Notes: a model not told the origin generated them from the letters alone. Positions 18,101 through 26,384 are shown, counted from the first letter of the stretch. The stretch: DNA of 64,000 nt from Vulcanimicrobiota bacterium (GCA_027306785.1 DAHUZB010000009.1:186001-250000); one strand, 5' to 3'. Made by a program: numbers and translations.

Positions 18101-18497
18101 GCGAGCCGCTTCGAGCGCGTAGCGTGCCGCTGCGCAGATAGGAGGCCACGAGATCGAGTTCGTGCGCCGCTACCGCGAGCATGCGAAGATCGTCGGACGG
18201 CGCAACGTCGGCTGCGTTCAAGGCGCGGAGCAGCGCATCGACGAGGGCGCGCTCCAAGGCGGCGAGTCCGTCCTCTTCGAGCGACTCCGTCGCGACGCGG
18301 CCGAGGTCGAGTTCGAGACGTTCGAGCGCGAGCACGCGATCGTCGGGGACGATGCGGTCGGCCACACGTTCGATAACGCGCGGCATCATCTCCCACGCGA
18401 AGCGTTCGATCCGCGGACGCAGCGCAAGTGCCCCGTCCACATCGGAAACGTCGACCGTCACGGAGAGACGGCCGAGCGTATGATCTGTCGATTTCAC
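15084..18497 (-). CDS. Contractile injection system tape-measure-type protein, 1137 aa
   Basis: The start is GTG at 18497. The N-terminal ~90 residues (LSVTVDVSDVDGALALRPRIERF... then LERLELDLG) and the C-terminal block match the eCIS tape-measure family: LYVANAGLVLLAPFLPTLFE, VHLLQYLADG, ELVLNKVLAGVPL and a closing WGYSVIVHRWMSQPLHVTW. The ~900 residues between are Ala/Arg/Leu-rich helical repeats, as expected for a length-setting protein. It is the first gene of the leftward operon and is followed by the ATPase with overlap. The family sets the tube length in related particles. No clear ribosome-binding site precedes the GTG. Confidence 0.8.
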   Translation of the reverse strand: MKSTDHTLGRLSVTVDVSDVDGALALRPRIERFAWEMMPRVIERVADRIVPDDRVLALERLELDLGRVATESLEEDGLAALERALVDALLRALNAADVAPSDDLRMLAVAAHELDLVASYLRSGTLRARSGSRAFDPGERLAALVAEQPDAFVDMLRRVAHDRHALERLVMQCDDTTLAAILGVLAPQDAAAILALLADVTLLQRTRPLERLFAAAEPDLSRVLRIATFEFLLRDAGSQFNRRAFLSFILRREATHLRIGYRDLLRALRASLRRVRARTGASSTLAILADLLEELDDEPSDADDARLLDLLRDALGTPRFDPLARRLTGRTFDRAIASLAPQDAGRMIAELDRLAARHESAPFFPATRAVFRRFARLFALRYLLEHDGERLSRSAFLRAFARAVAAESERVRSAITEPERAQIARALVRDLLRLHAARPLVALDTERVRIVLLDATAEALRTMHAGDFTRARLERRLLDALASASGGSADALVRAVAARGDRDADVPHDAAPPDEDDPERIARRRRIEAYVRTGKPHAAGIALLAALDDDRAWLTQTLRRIAREAPRDVPTLVEHVLDWLFPDELLAALVPGLAADALAHVDAVGGRLSAWQQLLASTTERPDAIDAAVHASSVDAWLDRLDEIARELDRVEPPRLSGLRQHDVRDELAALSLAELTWIVLADDRVRAEMRLGRALEFAPELLDRLAPWARGVQPRALAVKAALAAIVGEDFDLTALHDAVAQNERLTPDESDRRKLEARLDVEPDSEAAHLGAAPIDATRLYAWLDGAAVGEAERVLLLQRLRELLDAQDPDTLAYFEARRTQTRARARWAAELPIAHLGRVVMQLAPPGARALLDAGIAIAAAWRQVARFGAARPSEGEIWRMLLDRVAQPGPIDLTSAVRDLMHELAGEDRGALDALRERTERLVRDRGHVTVAAALRRSAPPNPPPQPPARAQSLGASAESSEPLYVANAGLVLLAPFLPTLFERIGVLSRERDDAPARVHGIDAASRAVHLLQYLADGRLDRPEPELVLNKVLAGVPLAAPVHRSIEASDADLAICDDLLRAVLANWPAMRNTSSEDLRAVFLQRQGRLQHGDGRWSLLVQRKTLDVLLDRLQWGYSVIVHRWMSQPLHVTW

Positions 18498-18560
18498 CCG
18501 TACGGTTGGTGTACCACGCCCGGAGGACGTTTCCTCGGACGCGCACGTGAAATCGGGCGG

Positions 18561-20702
18561 CTACCCGGCCTTTTCGAGTGCGGCGGTACCCTCGATCGCG
18601 GGCATGGGACGCGCGATGTAATAGCCTTGCGCGCGGCCGCAGCCGAGCTCATGCAACGTGCTGAACTGCTCCGCCGACTCCACGCCTTCGGCGATCGTCG
18701 TGAGACCGAGACTGCGTCCCAACTGCACGATTGCGCCGACGATCGCCCGGTCCTGGTCGGCCGGGAGGCTCGCGACGAACGAGCGGTCGATTTTGACGAA
18801 TCGCACCGGAAAGCGCTTGAGGTAGAGCAACGAGGAGTACCCCGTGCCGAAGTCGTCGATGCCGAGTTGCACGCCCAGGCCGGCCAGCTCGTTCAGGCGG
18901 CTTGCGGCCGATTTCTGCAGATCGAGCAGCACGCTCTCGGTCACTTCGACGTGAAGCGCGCGCGGTTCGATGCCGAACTCGCGCAGCGTGGCGTCGACGG
19001 TCCGCACGAAGTTCGCATCGAGTTCTCGCAACGAAAGGTTCACCGCCATCGTCAAACTCGGCCGGCTCGCGCGCCAGTGCGCGAGTTGTCGGCACGCGGC
19101 GCGCAGCACGGCCGCACCGAGCGGCGCGATCATATGGGTCTCTTCCGCCACCGAGAGAAACTGCGCGGGTAAGAGCAGCCCGCGTTCGGGGTGATGCCAG
19201 CGCGCCAGCGCCTCGAACCCGACGATGCGACCGCTCTCGAGTTCGACGATCGGCTGATAGTAGGGCACGATTTCGTCGTCGCGCAGCGCGCGCCGAAGAT
19301 CGCGTTCGACCTCCATGCGGTCGAACGCGTGACGGCGCAGCAACTCGTCGAAAAACTCGATGCGATTTTTACCCTGCTGCTTCGCGCGATGCAGCGCGAG
19401 GTCGGCGTCGCGCAAGAGCTGTTCGGGCGGCTCCCCGCCGCGGCCGAGGGCGATGCCGATGCTCACGGTGGTGATGAACTCGCTGGTCCCGATCGTAAGC
19501 GGCGCGGCGAGCGTGGCGGCGATACGCGTGGCGAAGCGGGGCGTCTCGTCGTCGTTCGCAACGCCCTCGCAGACGATCGCGAACTGATCGCCGCCGATGC
19601 GCGCGGCGGTGTCGCTACTGCGCGCGCAGGCGAGCAGACGCTGCGCGACGGTGCGCAGGATCTCGTCACCCGCGCGATGCCCGATCGTATCGTTGATGAG
19701 CTTGAAGTTGTCGATGTCGACGAGCAGGACCGCGACGACGGTGCGCTCGCGTTGCGCGCGACCGAGTGCGCTGCTCAGGCGATCGAGCAGCAGCTCTCGA
19801 TTGGGCAAGCCCGTGAGGGCATCGTGCAGCGCGCCGTGTCGCGCGCGAGCCTCGGCCGCGGCGAGCGCCTCTTCGGCGTGCCGCTGCTCGGTGACGTCGT
19901 GGCAGATGCCGCATAAGCGAACGACTCGCCCCTGCGCGTCGCAGAGCGACTTCACGTGCGAGGCCAAGATGCGCGTCTCACCCGTGTCGGCACGAATGAT
20001 GCGCTCTTCCATCGACCACGACGATCCGTCCGCCAGCGCTTGTCCGATCTGCCGCTGCACCGATTCGCGATCGTCGGGATGCACGCGTTCCAAGAATGCC
20101 GCGAGCGTGGTCGGATGATTCCCGGGCTCGTAGCCGTAGATGCGCGCGAGCTGATCGCTCCACGTGATCTCGTCGGAGCCGACCATCCACTCGAAGCTGC
20201 CCATGCCCGCGAGTTGCTCGGCTTCGCGCAGGCGTCGTGCGCCTTCGCGCAGGCGATGGAGATCGTTGAAGCGTTCGCTCAAACAGCGAACGCTTGCGAT
20301 GGCGCGCAGACCTGCTCCGCTCTCGAGGATGGCGATTGCGGCTTCGACGGTGAGGTCGTGACCGTCGGCATCGTGCGCGACGAACGCGAGCGGCGGCAGT
20401 CGCGTCGGTCCGGCGGCGAACGCCGCCGCCATGCCGCGCACGAACTCCACGGCGAAGCTCTGCGGGGCGAGTTCGGCGATCGAGCGGCCGAGCATGATTT
20501 CGCGCGGCCGGCCGAAGAGCGCCTCGGCGGCGTCGTTCCAGAGCAGAACGCGCCCGGTTGCGTCGGTAACGATCACCGCGTCCGCGGCGCGTTCGACGAG
20601 TTCGGCGTACGTGACACCCAGATCGAGGTGCTGCAGCGCGAGAGCCCTCCCCCAGTGCCCACAGCTTGGCCTCCTCGTCGGCCGCCTCCTTGATTTCGCC
20701 AT
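18561..20702 (-). CDS. PAS-PAS-GGDEF-EAL cyclic-di-GMP protein
   Basis: The 713-residue protein has a PAS domain (about 25-130), a second PAS/PAC region (about 160-270, containing EWMVGSDEITWSDQL and GYEPG), a GGDEF domain and an EAL domain. The GGDEF signature reads GGDQF (369-373), a conservative change from GG(D/E)EF; the upstream DIDNFKLINDTIGH segment is normal. The EAL domain is intact, with EALARW starting at 496, DDFGTGYSSL and a late AEGVES, so phosphodiesterase activity is likely and cyclase activity uncertain. No membrane segment is seen. It has the same orientation as the tape-measure operon upstream of it, with a 63-nt gap; a functional link to the eCIS is only positional. Confidence 0.9.
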   Translation of the reverse strand: MAKSRRRPTRRPSCGHWGRALALQHLDLGVTYAELVERAADAVIVTDATGRVLLWNDAAEALFGRPREIMLGRSIAELAPQSFAVEFVRGMAAAFAAGPTRLPPLAFVAHDADGHDLTVEAAIAILESGAGLRAIASVRCLSERFNDLHRLREGARRLREAEQLAGMGSFEWMVGSDEITWSDQLARIYGYEPGNHPTTLAAFLERVHPDDRESVQRQIGQALADGSSWSMEERIIRADTGETRILASHVKSLCDAQGRVVRLCGICHDVTEQRHAEEALAAAEARARHGALHDALTGLPNRELLLDRLSSALGRAQRERTVVAVLLVDIDNFKLINDTIGHRAGDEILRTVAQRLLACARSSDTAARIGGDQFAIVCEGVANDDETPRFATRIAATLAAPLTIGTSEFITTVSIGIALGRGGEPPEQLLRDADLALHRAKQQGKNRIEFFDELLRRHAFDRMEVERDLRRALRDDEIVPYYQPIVELESGRIVGFEALARWHHPERGLLLPAQFLSVAEETHMIAPLGAAVLRAACRQLAHWRASRPSLTMAVNLSLRELDANFVRTVDATLREFGIEPRALHVEVTESVLLDLQKSAASRLNELAGLGVQLGIDDFGTGYSSLLYLKRFPVRFVKIDRSFVASLPADQDRAIVGAIVQLGRSLGLTTIAEGVESAEQFSTLHELGCGRAQGYYIARPMPAIEGTAALEKAG

Positions 20703-20717
20703 GCCTCATCGAACGAG

Positions 20718-20745
20718 AAAGCCCGGCAGCGTACTGCCGGGCTTT
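20718..20745 (-). terminator. Rho-independent-type hairpin after the M3 peptidase gene
   Basis: A perfect 12-bp inverted repeat, AAAGCCCGGCAG and CTGCCGGGCTTT, is separated by a 4-nt loop. It sits 27 nt beyond the stop of the leftward peptidase gene and just upstream of the GGDEF-EAL start. The leftward strand ends the stem in CTTT followed by CTCGTTC, a weak T-tract. Confidence 0.8.
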
Positions 20746-20772
20746 GAGGTTGTCGCAGGGTGCGCGAGCGGC

Positions 20773-22896
20773 CTACTTCAGGCCGAGATCTTGGAGCAGC
20801 GGACCGACCTTCGGATCGCTGCCGTAGAACGCGCGGAACATCGTCGCGTAGTCTTCCGAGTGTCCCTTCGCGAGGATCATGTCGCGGAAGCGCTGACCGT
20901 TCGCGCGCGTGAGTCCACCGTGGTCGAGGAACCACTGATAGGTGTCGTCGTCGAGCATCGCGGTCCAGGTGTACGCGTAGTAGCCCGCGGCATAGCCGTT
21001 CGACCAGATGTGCTGGAAGTAGGTCGAGCGGTAACGCGGCGGCACGCTCGGGAAATTCACGCCCGCCGCGGCGAGCGCGTGCGTTTCGAAGGTATCCGCG
21101 TTCTGCTTCGGCGCGCTCGCCGGCAGGCTGTGCCAGGCCATGTCCAACTCGTCGGCCGAGAGCAGCTCGCCGAAGTCGTAGCCTTGATTGAATTTCGACG
21201 AGGCTTCGATCTTGTTCACCAGCGCCTGCGGAATCGGTGCGCCGGTTTTGTAATTGAAGGCGTAGTGCCGCAGCACTTTGGGATAGAACGCCCAATGCTC
21301 GTTGAACTGCGAGGGGTACTCGACGAAGTCGCGAGCGGTGTTCGTACCCGCGAGCGACGCGTATTCCTGCGTCGCGAAGAAGGCGTTGAGTGCGTGGCCG
21401 AACTCGTGGAACATGCCGCTTACTTCGCCCGGCGTCAGCAGCGCGGGCTGACCGGGTGCCGGTTTCGGAATGTTCTCGACGTTGTAGACGACGGGCTTCG
21501 TGCCGAAGAGCTTCGACTCGTCGGTAAACGTGCTCATCCACGCGCCGCCCTGTTTGTTGTCGCGCTTGAAGAAATCGAAGTACATGAGCGCGAGCGGCGA
21601 TCCGTTCTTGTCGTAGACTTCGAAGACGCGCACGTCTTTCTGATAGACCGGGATATCGTGACGCTCTTTGAGCGTGATGCCGTAGAGCTGATTGGCCGCG
21701 TAGAACAGGCCCTTTTCGAGCACCGTGTTGAGCGCGAAGTACGGCTTGACTTGGTTTGCGTCGAAGTCGTACTTGGCTTTACGCACCTGGTCGGCGTAGT
21801 AGTTCCAGTCGTACGGCGTCAGCGTGAAGTGCTGGCCGTCCTTGCGGATCATCGCCTGGATCTCGGCGGCTTCGCTCGCCGCGGCCGCGCGCGTCGGTGC
21901 GATCAGCTGCGAGAGGAAGCGCTGTACGGTAGCGGGCGTTTTCGCCATCTGATCGGTGAGTTTGTAGGCCGCATAGTCCGGGTAGCCGAGCAGATGCGCT
22001 TTCTGCGCGCGCAGGTAGGCGATCGTCGCGATCGTGTCGCGCTCGTCGTTCGCATCCCCGCGTTCGGTGCGATTCCATGAGTGCTCGAAGAGCGCCCGAC
22101 GCGTCGCGCGATCGGAGAGCGAGGAGAGTGCGGGCTGCTGCGTGGTGTTCTGCAGCGGAATCATCCATTCGCCCGGGTGGCCGTGCGTGGCGGCTTCGTG
22201 CGCGGCATTGGCGATCGAGGTCGCGCTCAGGCCCGCGAGCTGCGATTTCTTCGTGACCAACAGCGCGCCCGCGGCGGTGCCTTTCAGGAGCTTTTGCTGA
22301 AAGGTAGTGACCAGGGTCGCCAGCCGCTCGTTGATCGCGCGTAGCTTCGCCTGTTTGGCGGGCGGCAGGTTCGCGCCGGCGTGGGCGAACTGCTGATAGT
22401 CCACGCGGAGCAACTGCAGCGATTCGGGATCGAGCTTCAGCGACGCGCGTTTCGCGTAGAGTGCCGCGACGCGCGCGTAGAGCTTGTGATTGAGATAGAT
22501 CGCGTCGTTGAGCGCGGCGAGCCGCGGCGCCTCGACTGCGGCTACTTTCTCCATCGTGTCGTCGGTGTTCGCGGACTCCACGTTGAAAAACGTCGCCGTA
22601 ACGGAGTTGAGGAGGCGCCCGGCCTTCTCGAGCGCCACGATCGTGTTATCGAACGTCGGCGCCGCCGAATCGTTCGCAATCGCGTCGACGTCGCGGCGCT
22701 CTTTCGCGATCGCGAAATCGATCGCGGGCTGATAATCGCTGTCCTTGATCAGATTGAACGGCGGCGCGCCGAAGGGCAGCGTGCTCGGAACGAGCAGGGG
22801 ATTCTGACGCGCGGCCGGTGCGGCCGCCGTGCAGGTGGCGGTAACGAACAACGCCGCGAGCATGGCACCCGCGCGTTGAGAAAGACGAACGCTCAT
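20773..22896 (-). CDS. M3 family zinc oligopeptidase (Dcp/oligopeptidase A-like), exported
   Basis: The ATG at 22896, preceded by GAAGG, gives 707 residues. It begins with a signal peptide (MSVRLSQRAGAMLAALFVTA..., cleavage near ATCTAAAPA); a longer in-frame extension lacks such a peptide. The zinc site is HEFGHALNAFF (HEFGH at 497-501), with the third ligand in the following RDFVEYPSQFNEHW segment. ALMYFDFFKRDNKQGGAW upstream is typical of the family, whose members cut small peptides or dipeptides from C-termini. Export suggests a periplasmic role in peptide use. It is divergent from the acetyltransferase gene with a 61-nt shared promoter region, and ends at a strong hairpin. Confidence 0.92.
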   Translation of the reverse strand: MSVRLSQRAGAMLAALFVTATCTAAAPAARQNPLLVPSTLPFGAPPFNLIKDSDYQPAIDFAIAKERRDVDAIANDSAAPTFDNTIVALEKAGRLLNSVTATFFNVESANTDDTMEKVAAVEAPRLAALNDAIYLNHKLYARVAALYAKRASLKLDPESLQLLRVDYQQFAHAGANLPPAKQAKLRAINERLATLVTTFQQKLLKGTAAGALLVTKKSQLAGLSATSIANAAHEAATHGHPGEWMIPLQNTTQQPALSSLSDRATRRALFEHSWNRTERGDANDERDTIATIAYLRAQKAHLLGYPDYAAYKLTDQMAKTPATVQRFLSQLIAPTRAAAASEAAEIQAMIRKDGQHFTLTPYDWNYYADQVRKAKYDFDANQVKPYFALNTVLEKGLFYAANQLYGITLKERHDIPVYQKDVRVFEVYDKNGSPLALMYFDFFKRDNKQGGAWMSTFTDESKLFGTKPVVYNVENIPKPAPGQPALLTPGEVSGMFHEFGHALNAFFATQEYASLAGTNTARDFVEYPSQFNEHWAFYPKVLRHYAFNYKTGAPIPQALVNKIEASSKFNQGYDFGELLSADELDMAWHSLPASAPKQNADTFETHALAAAGVNFPSVPPRYRSTYFQHIWSNGYAAGYYAYTWTAMLDDDTYQWFLDHGGLTRANGQRFRDMILAKGHSEDYATMFRAFYGSDPKVGPLLQDLGLK

Positions 22897-22957
22897 CCGA
22901 GCGCCTTCACGCTGCGGCGGCAGAAACACCTGCTCGGGGAGGCGAAGAAGCGCCGGT

Positions 22958-23542
22958 ATGACGCTTGCCGATGAGATCCCCGTGTTGCGCTCGGAACGAT
23001 TGCTGCTCACGATTCCCGGTGCTCGCGCCGCCGAGGCCTATGCTCGCTTCAATCGCGAGAACGAGCGTCACCTCGCGCCCTGGACCCCCGAGATACAGGC
23101 GCATCACCGCGACCCGGAGTGGCTGGCCGCCTCGCTCGACGGTCACGTCGCGCAGTTCAGGGAGGGGCGAGCCTACAAGTTCTGCGTGTTCGCCGCGGAC
23201 GAAGGCGCGGATGGCACACTGCTCGGACTCGTGAATTTCAGCGAGGTCGTGCGCGGCGTTTTTCTCGCGTGCTATCTCGGCTATGCGCTCGCGGAGCGGG
23301 CGCAGGGAGCCGGGCTGATGACCGAAGCGTGCCGTACCGGCATCGCGTACATGTTCGAGCAGGTCGGGCTCCATCGAATCATGGCGGCGTACATGCCCCA
23401 CAACGCGCGCAGCGCCGCGGTGCTTCGACGGCTCGGGTTCGCGGAGGAAGGGCGTGCCGCGTCGTACCTCTACCTCGCGGGCGCGTGGCGGGATCACGTC
23501 CTCACGGCGCTCGTGAATCCGTCGCCGATCGAACCCGCGTGA
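22958..23542 (+). CDS. GNAT acetyltransferase, RimJ/RimL type
   Basis: The 194-residue protein follows the RimJ/RimL pattern. It starts with LRSERLLLTIPGARAAEAY, has a central LGYALAERAQGAGLMTEAC segment that forms the acetyl-CoA pyrophosphate loop (Q/R-x-x-G-x-G/A type), and then HRIMAAYMPHNARSAAVLRRLGF, the family signature for the second CoA-contacting helix. RimJ acetylates the N-terminus of ribosomal protein S5, but related enzymes act on other amines, so the substrate is not assigned. The start has GGGGAGGCGAAGAAG upstream. Confidence 0.88.
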   Translation: MTLADEIPVLRSERLLLTIPGARAAEAYARFNRENERHLAPWTPEIQAHHRDPEWLAASLDGHVAQFREGRAYKFCVFAADEGADGTLLGLVNFSEVVRGVFLACYLGYALAERAQGAGLMTEACRTGIAYMFEQVGLHRIMAAYMPHNARSAAVLRRLGFAEEGRAASYLYLAGAWRDHVLTALVNPSPIEPA

Positions 23543-23594
23543 TCGCGGCGTCGCGGCGGCGGGTACGTACCACCACTCAGGGGAGGGACTTGCG

Positions 23595-24590
23595 ATGAAG
23601 ATGCGCGCGCTCGGCAGCGAGGGCTTGATCGTTTCGGAGATCGGGCTCGGGTGCATGGGAATGAGCCATGCGTACGGATCGAAGGAGGAGCGCGACGAGC
23701 GCGAATCCATCGCGACCATCCATCGGGCAATCGAGCTCGGCTGCACGTTTTTCGATACCGCCGAGGCCTACGGTCCGTTCGCGAACGAAGAGCTGCTCGG
23801 TCGCGCGCTCGAGGGGCACCGCGATCGCGTCGCGATCGCGACCAAATTCGGCTTCACCTTCGGCGAGGGCGGGGCGATCGTCGGCGTCGACAGTCGTCCC
23901 GCGCACGTGCGCGAGGTGGTCGAAGCATCGCTGCGCCGTCTGCGGACCGATCGTATCGATCTGCTCTATCAGCACCGTCTCGATCCGGCCGTCCCCATCG
24001 AAGAGACGGTCGGCGCGATGGCCGAGCTCGTAGGCGAAGGCAAGGTGCGCTTCCTCGGACTTTCGGAGGTCGGCGAGGCGACGATCCGGCGCGCGCACGC
24101 CACGCATCCGATCTCCGCCCTGCAGAGCGAATACTCGCTCTGGGAGCGTAACCGCGAGCCGCGCATCGTACCGCTTCTGCGCGAGCTTCGGATCGGGCTC
24201 GTGCCGTTCTCACCGCTCGGACGCGGCTTTCTCACCGGCGCGGTGCAGCGCGCGGAGGCATATCCGCCCGATGATTTTCGACACAACGATCCGCGCTATC
24301 AGGGCGAGAATTTCGATGCGAATATGCGCGCGGCATCGATCGTGCGCGAACTCGCCGCGGAACGGAATGCGACGCCCGCGCAGATCGCGCTCGCATGGCT
24401 GTTGCACAAGGGCGACGACATCGCGCCGATCCCGGGCACGAAGCGGCGCGCTCGTGTCGAAGAAAACCTGGGTGCCGTCGCGATCGCGCTCTCACCGGAC
24501 GACGTTGCGACGCTCGATCGGGCGCTTGCGCCCGAAAAGGTGAGCGGGCCGCGCTACAACCCTCGCCAGATGGCGATGGTCGATCGCTAG
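23595..24590 (+). CDS. Aldo/keto reductase (YajO/AKR12-13-like)
   Basis: The 331-residue protein has the full AKR barrel: GLGCMGMSHAYG at the first strand, the catalytic Asp and Tyr in FFDTAEAYGPF, the Lys in IATKFGF and the His in LLYQHRLDP. The C-terminal cofactor loop IAPIPGTKRRARVEEN binds NADPH. It is a typical soluble NADPH-dependent carbonyl reductase, and the substrate cannot be read from sequence. The ATG has AGGGGAGGGAC upstream. Its stop overlaps the stop of the small leftward gene that follows. Confidence 0.93.
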   Translation: MKMRALGSEGLIVSEIGLGCMGMSHAYGSKEERDERESIATIHRAIELGCTFFDTAEAYGPFANEELLGRALEGHRDRVAIATKFGFTFGEGGAIVGVDSRPAHVREVVEASLRRLRTDRIDLLYQHRLDPAVPIEETVGAMAELVGEGKVRFLGLSEVGEATIRRAHATHPISALQSEYSLWERNREPRIVPLLRELRIGLVPFSPLGRGFLTGAVQRAEAYPPDDFRHNDPRYQGENFDANMRAASIVRELAAERNATPAQIALAWLLHKGDDIAPIPGTKRRARVEENLGAVAIALSPDDVATLDRALAPEKVSGPRYNPRQMAMVDR

Positions 24591-24955
24591 CGCGACCCGT
24601 TCGGCGTTGCGGTAAAGACCCAGGTGTGCGTGCCGTGCGAGACGCCCGATCCGACGATGCGTTCACCCTCGTACGCGGCGTTGACATGGATCCCGCCGAG
24701 GGTCGCGAGATCGAACCAGATGTGCTTCCCGTCGGTGCCGCCGGTGACGGTACTGAGCCTGCCGCCCGACTCCGGGCGATAGGTTCCGTGCACGTAGCCG
24801 TCGCGCACGCGGATCGTGAGCTCGCCCGCGTAGCCGAACGCCTGATAGCGTCGGCGAATATAGGTGTGGTAGCTGCGTGACGGCGTCGTTTCGGCGACGA
24901 CGGCGGGCAGCGCGTGGCGCGGGCTCGCGAAGAGCAGAAGAAGTGCGAAGAGCAT
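24587..24955 (-). CDS. Small exported protein of unknown function
   Basis: The 122-residue product starts at ATG 24955 with a signal peptide (MLFALLLLFASPRHALPAVVA). The mature part, about 95 residues, is rich in Gly, Tyr and beta-forming residues (YAGELTIRVRDGYVHGTYRP, GKHIWFDLATLGGIHVNA, HTWVFTATP), which suggests a small beta-sandwich or barrel. I do not recognise the family. A longer frame upstream is Arg/Pro-rich antisense of the neighbouring gene and was rejected. A TATAAT box lies 7 nt before the ATG, so the message may be leaderless. Confidence 0.6.
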   Translation of the reverse strand: MLFALLLLFASPRHALPAVVAETTPSRSYHTYIRRRYQAFGYAGELTIRVRDGYVHGTYRPESGGRLSTVTGGTDGKHIWFDLATLGGIHVNAAYEGERIVGSGVSHGTHTWVFTATPNGSR

Positions 24956-24961
24956 GATGCC

Positions 24962-24967
24962 ATTATA
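24962..24967 (-). promoter_or_regulatory. -10 box TATAAT, probable leaderless promoter
   Basis: On the leftward strand a perfect TATAAT ends 6-7 nt before the ATG at 24955. Transcription would start at or within a few bases of the start codon. No clear -35 hexamer was found at 16-18 nt spacing. Confidence 0.45.
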
Positions 24968-25059
24968 GCGCGTCGCCCGGGACGGCCGTGACGCCCGAGT
25001 AAGGAAGAACGGCGGGCCTGCTTGCCGTATGCCGTGATGGCGATGAAAGAAGCGGGCGC

Positions 25060-26331
25060 GTGAGCGCACCTGAGATCGCGGAACTCGTGCGCGTTCGGGC
25101 GGCGCTGCTGTGCGAGCATACGGTGGCTCCCGCGGCACTCGCGGCGTTCCCCGGCCTGCGCGAGCTACGGGTGCATCTCCAGACCCTCTGCGCCGCTCCC
25201 GACGCGGGGCCGGTGGAGCGCGCGATGCTCGGCAACGCGTTTGCGCGCGAAGGGCGGTATCTCGACGCGATCGCGTCGTACGAGGCGGCGGTATCGGCGG
25301 AGCCGCGCTTTGCCGAGGCGCATCTTGCCATCGCCGAACTCGCCGCGATGCTGCGTGACGAGGAGCGCAGCGCGCGGCATTTCGCGCGGGCATTCGCGCT
25401 ACGGCGCGTCTTTCTCGATCCCGCGCCGCTCGGCGAGCGCGTCCCGGTCGTACTGTTGCTGCGCGACGCGGCGTACAGCGCGAACGCGCCGCTCGAGCTG
25501 CTGCTCGACCGTTCGCGCGTCGCGCTGCACAAGGTCTACGCCGCGGGCGATGCGGCGCTACCGCCGCATGCCGCCGCGGTCGTCGCAACCGGCTATGCGC
25601 TCGACGCGCTGCCCGTGCTCGAGCGCATCGAGCAACTCACCGCGCACGAACGCGCACGCATCGTGAACGATCCGAACCGCATATCGACGACGGCGCGCGA
25701 GCATCTGCGCGAGGTACTCGGTGGGATTGCGGACGTCGTCGCCTGCGAGACGTACCTGATCGACGCCTCGGCGCTGCCGTATATCAAGCTTCCGTCGCTC
25801 GTGCGCCCGCGCGATACGCATGCGGGGCGCGGGCTCGCGCTGGTCGCGAATGCGCGGGAGCTGCGCGAGCACGCGGCACGCTTTCCCGCCGCGGCGTATC
25901 ACGTGTCGCGTCCGCTCGACTATCGCAGCGGCGATCGCCTCTTTCGCAAGTATCGCGCGATCGCGATCGGCGGCGTGCCCTATCCGTATCATCTCGCGAT
26001 CTCGCCGCGCTGGATGGTGCACTACCAAGGCAGCCCCATGCGCGAACATGACTGGATGCGCGACGAGGAGCGGCAATTTCTCGAACGCCCCGACGAGGTC
26101 GTGCCGGGCTTCTCCGAACGCCTGGGTGCGATTGCTCGCGCGAGCGGCCTCGACTACGTGGGGATCGACTTCGCCGTCATGCCGGATCGCACGATCGCCG
26201 TGTTCGAGATCGATGCCGCGATGCTCGTCCACGACGAATCGCCCGACGATGTGTTCTGCTACAAACGTCCGTACGTCGCGCGGATTCGCGAAGCGCTGCA
26301 TGCTCTGATCGCCGAGCGCGCGCGCTCCTAA
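25060..26331 (+). CDS. TPR protein with ATP-grasp-like C-terminal domain
   Basis: The start is GTG 25060 after GAAAGAAG. The 423-residue protein has an N-terminal TPR-like pair (about residues 55-115: ERAMLGNAFAREGRYLDAIASYEAAVSAEPRFAEAHLAIAEL). A C-terminal region resembles ATP-grasp ligases: IKLPSLVRPRDTHAGRGLALV (nucleotide-binding lid), FRKYRAIAIGGVPYPYHLAIS, and GLDYVGIDFAVMPDRTIAVFEIDAAM, with the acidic metal ligands of the active site. It is not an exact match to RimK. The substrate is unknown; the family joins a carboxylate to an amine or thiol using ATP. No membrane segment is seen. Confidence 0.7.
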   Translation: MSAPEIAELVRVRAALLCEHTVAPAALAAFPGLRELRVHLQTLCAAPDAGPVERAMLGNAFAREGRYLDAIASYEAAVSAEPRFAEAHLAIAELAAMLRDEERSARHFARAFALRRVFLDPAPLGERVPVVLLLRDAAYSANAPLELLLDRSRVALHKVYAAGDAALPPHAAAVVATGYALDALPVLERIEQLTAHERARIVNDPNRISTTAREHLREVLGGIADVVACETYLIDASALPYIKLPSLVRPRDTHAGRGLALVANARELREHAARFPAAAYHVSRPLDYRSGDRLFRKYRAIAIGGVPYPYHLAISPRWMVHYQGSPMREHDWMRDEERQFLERPDEVVPGFSERLGAIARASGLDYVGIDFAVMPDRTIAVFEIDAAMLVHDESPDDVFCYKRPYVARIREALHALIAERARS

Positions 26332-26384
26332 AAACACCTAGGGAAGAAGGACGCGCGGGCATGCGGGCCGCAGAAGGACCCGAT

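Noticed and set aside
16185-18122. Rightward 645-codon frame opposite the tape-measure gene
   Set aside because: Composition is Arg/Glu/Gly-rich with no recognisable motif, and the leftward frame has both conserved ends of the tape-measure family.
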